NCBI RefSeq assembly: GCF_037975245.1
Contig: NC_092563.1
Coordinates: forward strand, 31,275,960-31,339,959
DNA: 64,000 bases
Origin: Apostichopus japonicus
Taxonomy: Eukaryota; Echinodermata; Holothuroidea; Aspidochirotida; Stichopodidae
Direction of reading: 5' to 3'
This document shows positions 36,557 through 45,959 of this stretch, piece after piece; the first letter of the stretch is position 1; every line of letters begins with the position of its first letter. The notes under the pieces were generated by a model that was not told where the DNA came from, did not search any database, and saw nothing but the letters and a program-made list of their open reading frames with translations. A program made the translations under genes and the position numbers.

Positions 36557-38288
36557 GGGCTATACAATGAACCCAGCCAAGCAATTAATGTCAGGCACCC
36601 TCTTTTTTTTTCTCCAACTTCTGATTCTGTCCGATTAAGGGTTGTACCATTGTGTGTGTGTGGGGGGGGGGGGAGCTGAGGCAGTGAAAAGTACTGTTTC
36701 ACCTCGATCATAGTAGAATGACTGTGGAATGCTGTAGAGCCCTAGATGTTTATGTTATTGGAGAATAGCGAGGGAGTTGTTATATGTTCTACTTGGAATG
36801 ACCTGATACAATTTGTAGTGTCGGACATGTGGGTAATTTTTACACACATTGAATTTGTCTGAATTGTGAGCAAACAAATTCATAAATTCTTGGGTCGGCC
36901 AAGTGCATGAGGTGATGCTGATTTATAATTTTAGTTATTTTCAATGATGTAATACATAGAGGTAATTCAACATGACATATGTATGGGTGTAGTATTCTTA
37001 ACCTTGAAGATACATATTTTGTTGGGACATGCGTTCCCCTCCAAAGATCAACAATTCCGCTTTTGAAAAAAGTGTGACACAGAAGCAGATTTTTCAGATT
37101 AAGGTATTGCGGGGGGGGGGGGGGGGTTGGTGGGGATGGGGCAGGCCTATATTAGCTACAAAATGGAAAAATTTAGAAAAACAAAAACGTGAAAAAGAAA
37201 CAAAGGAGATCTAACAAGTGGTTCAAAACTTTACTTTTTTAATTTCAAATTGATGATTAAGGGGCCAAGGCTGGGGTGCTTACCAAGTACCCCTGGCAAC
37301 CAGTCCGGCACTAATAATTGGTACAATTTTCCTACCATATTTGGTCAGAGTAAAGCCCACTGCAGGAACAGTGTAATGAGATCGACTGACCAGATCTGAC
37401 TGAAACTTTCTTTCTATTGTGAAACCTTGCGATGGATCCATTGTGGGAGAGGGAATTGGGTTAAATACCTCCCCTAATCCCCTTATTAATCCGATTCTGT
37501 GAACATTTTACAATAACGACAAGGCTGATATTAGGGTGTGATTGAATTAACAACTTGCCATACATTTTTTGTAGGCATATGTTGCAAACAGTATCCTTAA
37601 ATCATATATTATTTTGGAGAAGTGATCTTATAATTTAGTGAACTTTTAAGAATGTATATATATGGCAACACCAATGTGAGTCTTTGTGAGCAAATTCATC
37701 ACATCAGCCATACAGAAAATAACTCCCTCCTATTATTTATGACAATTTTATAGAGTGGACATCATTTTACAAAAAACATTTCATTTTATATAGTCTAATT
37801 TTAGAGTATTCCTGTACATAGCATGCCTCTGGAGTATTCATTAAAACAGTGTCACAGCAGAGACCTTAATTGTACACAAAAACAACCCATACTCATGGCT
37901 GTCCTGATACACATGTTAGGAATACAAAGTAGTTATTACTGTTGCACGGTTGTGGGAGAGTAGTTGCTGTATCCAATCATTGAGTGCGGGTTTTTAATAC
38001 GTGATTGTAAAATGAAGTCGTATCTAGTAATTTTTGCTATAAGCAGGTCTACTGATATACCCGAACATGGCCTTTCTTCGTTATCTTCATGACGAATTGG
38101 AGTCATTTAAAGAGAGGTGTAACTGTAATCAAGAGGTACTGTACCTAGTTACTATACTAGCTATGAGTATTGGCTGACAATAATTGCTAAATAATATTAT
38201 AGTGGTTACTGGAAAGCCGTCAGAACTGGACGATACAATAGTGTAGTCATCCCATTCTGTGCAGTTTGGTGCATAAGGAACATGTTTA
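36557..38288 (+). repeat. Dispersed P2X7-C-terminal-like repeat, copy B
   Basis: It matches 61480-63480 almost base for base, beginning GGGCTATACAATGAA in both and entering unrelated flanks to the left. It lacks 268 bp present in the later copy (63136-63403), which removes the first half of the P2X7-like ORF. What remains is YWKAVRTGRYNSVVIPFCAV through CIRNMF before similarity ends at about 38288. A 20-bp block (near 62811) is present only in the later copy. The G-runs near 36661 and 37111 differ in length between copies. Confidence 0.88.
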
Positions 38289-38379
38289 AAATACCAGAGT
38301 GAATGGTCGTGCATGACACTGGCAGTACAGTGTGTAGGCCTAAGTAAGGCTAACACAGTTACACTCCTAACATACAGTT

Positions 38380-38460
38380 ACGCCTAGTAGTACTATTACC
38401 AGTAGTAGAACTAGTTAATACTATGCCTACTAGTACTACTACTAGTAGTAGGTAGGCTAT
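38380..38460. repeat. TAGTAC/CTAGTAG quasi-palindromic low-complexity block
   Basis: Repeated ACTAGTAGTA and TAGTACTACT words on both strands form overlapping palindromes such as CTACTAGTAGTAG. It lies about 100 bp beyond the putative first exon at 38550. Confidence 0.5.
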
Positions 38461-38549
38461 ATCGAAATTCGGACTTCTTATTTCCAAAGCGCCCAAATCG
38501 ACCGCTCGCCATTTCTCTATTTCTATGCTCCATCAACTTAACTATACAC

Positions 38550-38720
38550 GCTTGAAGTCGGGCTGGAAGTCGCCGTTCTTCTCGTCTACGCTTTGCACTT
38601 TGTTTTCATCTATGGGCGCAGACATCTTGGTTAGGGGTGCTTGGCAGCGATTGGCTGAACCCCCAAACCTTCTCTAAGATATATTTTAATTGGTGCTAAC
38701 ATACTGTGACACCGTCACCC
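38550..38720 (-). promoter_or_regulatory. CCAAT promoter and first-exon-like segment
   Basis: On the minus strand GGTTCAGCCAATCG lies about 30 bp before ACCAAGATGTCTGCGCCC. The ATG (about 38630) opens MSAPIDENKVQSVDEKNGDF and runs 27 codons to a stop overlapping GTGTATAG, a possible donor. The sequence is GC-richer than its surroundings. The 31300-31450 segment is an inverted, diverged relative of its promoter side. No downstream exons could be identified; the repeat at 36557-38288 would lie in the first intron. Confidence 0.35.
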
Positions 38721-40257
38721 TCATATATTGTATTCGTAGGCTCGCCGGTGTAGCAGTACAAACTGTCGCAAATATCCAATATTCAGTAAATACTCTCAGA
38801 GTCCCACTGGGACAGTTTATACTAGATTTACCAGTACATTTGGTGTCCACGGACCTTTTTTAGAAGGCCAGATGGTACAGACTGTCTCCCGGACAGGCAG
38901 CTCATACTAGTGGCATCGAAGGTAATGTCTGTAACTTACAGTATAGGATACACACTATGCCTATGGTTGTTAAACGGCGAACGGCCATTTCACAGTTAAA
39001 ATATACCCAGGCCTCTATAGGCCTAATTGGTGCACAAATCATGATATTATTTTACCACGTTTGGTTAGCTGTAAAAACTCATTCGCAAAAGTCAAGCAAT
39101 TGCTTATGCAACATTATAATCAGTTCTATGCTTGAGCAAAGTTGTTAGTGTATAAACAAAGCAAACAGGGCTTAGCTCTTTTCGTTTTGTTTTCCCAATA
39201 CATTTTTTCATAACAAATTTTTGTGAAAAATATCATAAATTTCCACCTTTTATCGCTCTGCCTATCATAGAAGTTAACAATCATAACCAAATCATATCTG
39301 TAAAGCTTACAGAGATAGTCTGGTCTGCATGCATGAGACAATATAACATGCAACTAATGGACTATAGCCTAGCCTATTTCTAGAGGAAAGTGGCACTAAT
39401 ACTGTACGTAACACATTTGGTTGGTAAGATATTGAAGGCCTGATTGTATTTCTTTAGGTGTGCCATATTCACTACATGCCAAACTTCACTGCAGAAGAAA
39501 ACTTCATAAACATCTATACCCCAACAGTGGCCATGCAATATGTACAATAATGTAAATATTTCATTTCAAACACTGGTATAGAGTTTTAGTTCAATTTTAG
39601 TGACACTTTAGCCAGAGTTACCAATCCTGCAGCCCATATAACTGTGTTTTTTTGTGGAGGGGGGGGGGGCAAAAAAACATGATATCTCTTTGATCATGAA
39701 TTTTCTTATCTCTTTGAGGGTGCTCATCTTTGCATAGGTAAACCTGACAACATAATATTTTGAGATTCTGTTGGAAAGCTACGTTGATGTAACAAGGTAT
39801 ATTCAACAGGATGTCAAAGAGTCATTGTCCTGTAGACCTACGAACAAGTCTCCATAGCATTCCTGAAACTAGATTATGGAAGCAGGTAAATTCTCAAACT
39901 GTTCTAATTGTACAGGTTGTCCGCAGCATGCAGTGAAGGCTAACTTTAGTTAAAGTTTCTCTGTCTGGACAAATTGACAATTTACAAGTTTAAAGTTAGC
40001 CTGTATAGGCTCTAAATTTTGGTCACTTTAATTAAGTAAGAGGTTTACAAACGAGTACTTTCCTGGGGGTAATAACCCTTTAAATTTGTGCCAGACATTC
40101 TAAATGATGACACTAGCTGATTGAATGTCCCAGTGAGGTAAATTTCCTCCAGGGTAGTATTAAACATACTTTAAGAATTTTGACCAAAGTGAAAATCTGG
40201 CATATTTAAGGGCCAATACAGCATACTTTTAAGCCACACTTTGGCATAACTGTGTTT
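38721..40257. other. Unassigned AT-rich DNA
   Basis: No gene is recognised. A G-run of about 11 bases lies near 39659. Confidence 0.4.
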
Positions 40258-40283
40258 TTGGAAGCTCCAAACACTGACTGCAA
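40258..40283 (-). pseudogene. 26-bp match to the HECT catalytic-site sequence
   Basis: The 26 bases equal 42963-42988 with one difference. That region encodes the catalytic CSQCLELP part of the HECT relic. Flanks do not match. It may be the stub of a second HECT copy. Confidence 0.4.
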
Positions 40284-40393
40284 CCATCAATATAGGCATA
40301 TAATTGTAAGGTGGAAAAAAGTGGACGTACCACTTCTTCTGGTTTAGTGGTTTAAGCGATTGTAAATATATGGTACAGTATGGTTTAAGTTAC

Positions 40394-40707
40394 CAGGGGC
40401 GTAGCGAGCGGGGGGGTGTGGGGGTGTCACACACCCCCAATAATTTGGTCGCTGTCGGCAAATTTTGGGTCTGTCGGCAAAAGGAGAAAAGGTGAAGAGA
40501 GCGGAAGGGGAAGAAAGAAGGAAAGCTGAATAGAGAAAAGGAGAACGGGAGCTTCTTCCGTGCCAAATTTGACTTAAAATATGCACCAGATTGCATCTAA
40601 GGACGTTTCCCCTTAGACCCCTCCCCCATTTCAGTCACCACTTCCAGATCCGTCGGCAAATCAAATTCTCCACACCCCCCAACAAAAACCCCTTCGCTCC
40701 GCCCCTG
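40394..40707. mobile_element. hAT-like MITE, 314 bp
   Basis: The ends are CAGGGGCGTAGCGAGCGGGG on the left and, inverted, CAGGGGCGGAGCGAAGGGG on the right. Flanking 8-mers TAAGTTAC (40386-40393) and TGAGTTAA (40708-40715) agree at 6 of 8, consistent with an aged 8-bp target duplication. CAGGGG ends with 8-bp duplications are characteristic of hAT elements. The interior is purine-rich without a transposase. Minus-strand ORFs crossing it are not genes. Confidence 0.8.
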
Positions 40708-40905
40708 TGAGTTAAATTTACATGTATGCAAGGTAAAATAATTGGCCTAAATCCACCAACAACCTGTTTCTATCAGATATCCCACTAATTTTTTATCTAG
40801 ATCTGTGTTATGAATGAAGCAATGGAATAGAACAACAATCAAGGCAAAGCCTGCAACTTTTAAATGTTAAAATTTGCACCTAAATGCTGTCTTCTTTCTT
40901 AACAG

Positions 40906-41057
40906 GTTGGTATTGATCTTAATGGTCCACTGCCAGTGACAGCTGCCAGCGACTGTACATAATAACACTGTCTGACTTCTATTCAAAGTGGCCTGAAACT
41001 TGGGCAGTGCCTGACAAGACTGCAGCATCAACTTATAATTTCATTACTGATGAAATG
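40906..41057 (+). pseudogene. Integrase-derived fragment with exon-like boundaries
   Basis: The translation begins VGIDLNGPLPVTAASDC, then after a frameshift reads TLSDFYSKWPETWAVPDKTA. This matches the start of retroviral/Gypsy-type integrase cores (W..VGIDL.GPLP.T, D..SKWPEA.A..DKTA), including the first catalytic Asp. The segment follows CTTCTTTCTTAACAG and ends GAAATGAGGTGAAC, so it has a plausible acceptor and donor. GIN/KRAB-type domesticated integrases have this style, but the frameshift and TAATAA argue for a relic. Confidence 0.65.
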
Positions 41058-41111
41058 AGGTGAACATGTCTAAAACATTTAATAATTCTCTGTAGTTAGT
41101 GCCAATAATGA

Positions 41112-41560
41112 ATGGCACCATTTCTGTTATTTGTACCATGCAATGGCAAAATGGTCAACACTGCTGTGTCTGAGTATAACTATTTCCACAGTTATGATGA
41201 CATTTGTATTTCCCTTGCATCGGGCCATAACATATTGATAAGCAAGCGGCATTTGAAAGACTTATTTACTTTCATATGGGTTTGTTTAGACGGAAGCATT
41301 ATTCTGATATTAATGATGTTATAGACTTCATGGAGATATTGTTAACGACATCAGGAAAGTTACATGATTATTTAAAGGTGGATTAATCTTAAATGTATCA
41401 TGCATGGACTGACTGTAAGCAGAGAAACTGTTTGCTTGATTCTTGGGTTTCTAGATTCAGAGGGCGTTCAAGTTAGGCGGAGAAGAAGACTGAGCCGACG
41501 CCAAAACCGCGAAGTGAAAAGGTTTTTTCCAAAACTTTTCGTTTATCATTAGAATCTTTA
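41112..41560 (+). pseudogene. Relic of an integrase-core transposon or gene, N-terminal region
   Basis: Three frames together give DICISLASGHNILISKRHLK, then FMEILLTTSGKLHDY, then IMHGLTVSRETVCLILGFLD and EGVQVRRRRRLSRRQ. I recall this order (repeat of HG..IS.RHLKR; SG.LHGYR..H; V.R..V...L...DP.GV..RR.RRL.RR) as the region before the DDE integrase core in a family of animal transposase-like proteins. The core itself (WHIDGYDKL) is not found after 41545. The frameshifts show it is dead. Confidence 0.5.
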
Positions 41561-42879
41561 CTGCAGGAATATGACAAAGTTTATAGTAAAACTGTGGAAT
41601 GACCAGCTCCCCTGCTCTGTTTATTCATGAACAATAATAACTCAAAATAAAAACCAAGAGTTTTTCAATAAGTTTCAGATAAAACATTTACAGTACTTTC
41701 CAAATTATAGAAATGTTAATGATCAACAATTACAAATTTTCAAAACAGCAGTAAGGTTGGAGTAGCTGTACATCACACCTCATAGTTCCCGCTCTATTCC
41801 TCATAGGACTCAATTTAAATACTGATCTCTCTTTTTATTCTCGCTGACACTGTCCTGTTTCTTTTCAAACTATTTATACCACTTTTTGCGTTACATACAG
41901 GATCTCTTTTTTGTTGTTGAATATACGGATTAAATATTCTTCAAAATTAAAAAAACAAAGGCTGCATAAAACTTAACATATAACTCAAAAGTAATATACA
42001 GTAAGCCAACAATTTACTATTTGTAGAAACCATCTCATTTATGCGAAAAAGTATGATAGAAACTTCGTGGAAAATTATCAAATATACTGCGCAAAAAGGC
42101 ATTTTTAATCTGACTTGCTTAATGTACTGCCAGTTTCTAGGATAAAAAACATGACAACATTTGATAACTCTATCCAATTGATGGATAGCATTTCCCTGAA
42201 TGTGTAGTGAATTGGGTCTCATTTATACTTAGACATATTGTCTAAAACTGTGAACATATGGAGTAACTACTTCTGCAACTTTAACAACATGCACCTTTAC
42301 TACAAAAATCATTAAACTCTCATGCAATACTTAGCCAACACTTTAATCTAACTACAGAAAATATTTTCAATGTGAAGTCCTTTCTGTTTAGTTGTCACTT
42401 CATTTACTACGAAGGCCAAATGATGTTGCATGATTTGTTAAATAAGAGACCAAAAGACAGAAACTTTCAAAGTTCCAGCACAGTTTGCCTATCAATGTTA
42501 TACAGGCTGATTGTAATAATTTAAATAAACTGACTCTTTTAGACTAAAGCGTACACATAACACATTTCTACCTTTGAAAACAGTTTTCCTGGTCCACAGA
42601 GCATTTTGAATGAATGAACAAAACCACTGTACATCTTATCCCTTATCTTAAGATGATGGTGATGTAATAATTGGCTGAACAACACCAATTTCTCATGGGT
42701 ATATGAACCAGTAAGAAAATAAATATTTTACAGAAGAAAAAATCCTTTACTTCAAACACCACCATAAACACGAAATATGGGTCTTTGCAGAAGAAAAATA
42801 TGTAAAAGACAAGTTGAGAGTATTTCACAAACATAAACTTAATTAGTAAAACAGATTGTTTTGACAAAGGCCAGCTATA
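41561..42879. other. Unassigned AT-rich DNA
   Basis: No gene or repeat is recognised. The ORFs on the minus strand (41947-42222, 42643-42867) have no known motif. Confidence 0.4.
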
Positions 42880-44540
42880 TTAAACTATGTTCATTACCCA
42901 GACACCTGAGTCAAGAACCTGGTTTAGTTCATTTTTCATATCAATGTAGCTTTCATAAGTTGTTGGAAGCTCCAAACACTGGCTGCAAGTGTGAGCGACT
43001 GGTCTGCGTGCAAAGCCATCCACGAGATTGAATGAAACTTTTAGCTGCGGGAATGACAAAACATCAGCCCAAGTCCAAAAGCGGATAAACTTCTAAAGCT
43101 TGTCTTTCTCAAGGGATCGGATGTACTTCTTTAAGTAAGGAAATACCAAATGTTGGCCTTCTGAAATATCTTGTGAGGCTTTTATCATGTTAACAACTTT
43201 ATGGGACGTTGGCATCATGTTTTTGTAGAGTTCACGCAGTTGTAATGCAGTAAGTTCTTCTCGCAAGGGCCCAAGATACTCTCACATTCTGTCAGCTATG
43301 AACATTTGTTTCTGAATTATCTCTTTGTGCCCTATTTTATAAAGGATTTGAGGCAAGTTGCGCTTTGTAACTAGAATCCGGCATCCGTAACCATCAAGTA
43401 CAACGATTATGTTCTCTTACACTGATATGTATCGCAAAAATACATCCTTCATGTCCCCTTCACTCTTCCTATTATGGCTTTTTCCATAAATGAGGGACTA
43501 AGAGACAATGTAAAGTACCTCATATCTTTCCATCCTTTGGAAATTATGCGACTAACCGAATTCCACGAATTTGCATGAAAGTCATGTCGTAATGAAGAAA
43601 CTTTGAACTGGTCACCTGTTGAATATTTTGCAAACTCCTCCAAAAAAAGCTGTGAAGACATCGGCATACACTCCGGACCCCTCTTCCAATTCAATTTCAC
43701 CATTCGGCAGTACCATTCTTATCTCAATTGCAAAATTTGTTACTTGTGGGTCTTTAAAGAACTCTATGAAGTCTTCTAAAGTGTGTGTTCTCCTGATTAC
43801 AAATGTAATTTTTGTGTGTGTGTTTATCATCAATATGATAATCACATTTGTGGGTGTTCCTAATAAGAAATTCATTGCTGGGATGGCCACTTAAATGTAT
43901 TTCTGTTTCTTCATAAGTAGTCAGATCACTTAGTTCAGTCATTACTTGTTGAGATGTATCAACCGTCACCTCACTGCCAACATCAGTCATCACATGAAGA
44001 TCAATGGCTGGAATTTCATCTCCTGAGTCATCGGTCACTTGGATATTTTCATCTACATCTTGTCCCTGGTCAGTTTCCTCACAGGATGTTTCACCACTTG
44101 TTGACTTGTCTCTTTTAACTTTTTTTGTAGATATGTACATTCTTAGGACACTCAATTTGGTGTTTTCGTACATCTCTTCAATTGTTGGATTGTTCACAAA
44201 GTGGAGCTTGCGAACATCGATCATCTCACATTTGAAATCTGCTAGTGTTACCTTAGGGGAAAGCCCGTCTGGGAAAACAACTTCTTTGCCTCCTCTAACA
44301 CATGGGAAACATTTATGGCTTTTGGCATAATTAAACGTCGTATGCCACCACCGTTTTCTATGTGTACTTGCTTGTATGTGTCCCCTTTGGACAAATGCAG
44401 TCATCCAACATCAGCCCTTCTTTCAGCTTTCGCAGCATTTTTGTTTCATTGCATTCTGCTCGAACACGGTGTAGAAACATCAGTTGTTCTTTTTTCCCTT
44501 TGTCTTAGCCTCATCTTTTTTCGCAGCTTCTCCATTATGT
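42880..44540 (-). pseudogene. HECT-type E3 ubiquitin ligase-like gene, broken
   Basis: On the minus strand an N-terminal part reads ENGGGIRRLIMP, then FPDGLSPKVTLADF and NTKLSVLRMYISTKK, then a T/D/E-rich linker (43900-44120). A HECT N-lobe follows: FVIRRTHTLEDFIEFFKDPQ, LEEGSGVYADVF, SLRHDFHANSWNSVSRIISK. The C-lobe ends PVAHTCSQCLELPTTYESY, with the catalytic Cys codon at 42985-42987 and about 35 residues to the stop, as in active HECT ligases. HECT enzymes pass ubiquitin through this Cys. At least three frameshifts (near 44260, 43850, 43620) and stops at 43417, 43282 and 43093 break it. No introns are evident, so a processed or repeat-borne copy is likely. Confidence 0.82.
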
Positions 44541-45616
44541 TTTCCTTTCTGGTTGACACTTTCATCAGCAAACCCTTAAAAGAAATAATGCAACCAAAAT
44601 ATAAACATCACTACCAAAATTTATTCTTAATAAACGAATACTTACTGATAAATACTCGTAAATGCTGACTAATCAGTTTTCCATAATTGCAAAGCTATTA
44701 CCAATTATGCCGGGTCAAACAATAATGCTACCATGCACCTCCATTAAACGAAGGTCTTTCATATAACACAATTTATATGAAATGTAATTATCGCACTTTA
44801 TTTACAGGAAAAGAATCTCTTCTGCACATGCATATCTATATCACTGCTGTCGGGTTGGGCGGGGGTATCCTCCCTCATGCAGGCCAGGCTAATATTAATG
44901 GCTTTTGAACTGTTTATTTCAGTAGGCTATTTTCTGAAAAAAAGGAGTAGTAGGCCTAGCCTAGCAGTTGTTTAATAATGTGTTAAACTCGATCAGTCAA
45001 ATACTAGTGGTATGAATTCCCTCCCAATCTTGCTTCCACTTAGTAATGTATAGTGAAGTGTAGGCCATGGGTTTACTTTATTTCAACTAAATCTAACTTT
45101 TGCTTATATCATTCACGGTTAGGCCAGGCCTGGTAACAGCTTTTTGTAACGTTCGGGAACTAAGGGTTGTTCCTAGACCTATGACTAACTCTGAACATCC
45201 ATGAAGCCAAAGATCTAGGCTTAAAGTTAGTCTTCCTAACCAGAAAAGTATAACTTTACACGTATAACTAACTTAACATGTTTCAAACGAATACAACATT
45301 TAACTTACATGGAAACACACACGCCGCAATACAAAGGCATCACTGATGGCGTTCGTGATCCTACTGGTTATGCACACGTACTTACTTCTATGACTGTTCG
45401 GTGAATGATATATGTCATGTGCTATGCGCTACTGTATATGTTGCACGTGCACTGTGTTGTGACAGTTGACGCCTCTCCGTGGTACTGTTCAGCATTATTG
45501 TGTTGGAGTGCTCCATTCATTCCCTGCACGTACCCAGGCTTGGGTTTGGATAAATATATTATTTACACCTAAATACTCGTGTGTGTTTTTCGTCTATCAT
45601 CGCCTGGTGTAGACTT
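44541..45616. other. Unassigned DNA
   Basis: No gene is recognised. Several AGGCCTGG and TAGGCC words occur (for example near 44950 and 45120). Confidence 0.4.
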
Positions 45617-45876
45617 ATCTGTTGCGACAGATTAAATAATCTGTTACGACATATTAAATAATCTGTTACGACAGATTAAATAATCTGTTACGACAGATTA
45701 AATAATATGTTACGACAGATTAAATAATCTATTACGACAGATTAAATAATCTGTTACGAAAGATTAAATAATCTATTACGACAGATTAAATAATCTGTTA
45801 CGACAGATTAAATAATTTGTTAAGACAGATTAAATAATCTGTTACGACAGATTAAATAATCTTTTACAACAGAATA
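45617..45876. repeat. 22-bp palindromic satellite, ~11-12 copies
   Basis: Each unit is an 8-bp arm ACAGATTA, a 2-nt AA spacer, the complementary arm TAATCTGT and a 4-nt TACG linker. Every arm can pair with the neighbour on either side. Copies differ by single bases (for example AATATG, AATCTA, GACATA, GAAAGA), and the last units decay (TTTTACAACAG). No ORF is present. Strand assignment is meaningless because the unit is nearly self-complementary. Confidence 0.95.
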
Positions 45877-45959
45877 ATTGTTTTGTTGGATTTTTTTTCA
45901 CGTGACAATTTTTTTTTATAACTTACAATTTTTGTTTGACACTATGGACTAATGGGCCA

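Noticed and set aside
44004-44668. Plus-strand ORFs of 108 and 117 codons opposite the HECT relic
   Set aside because: Antisense shadows; the minus strand carries the recognisable HECT-family order.
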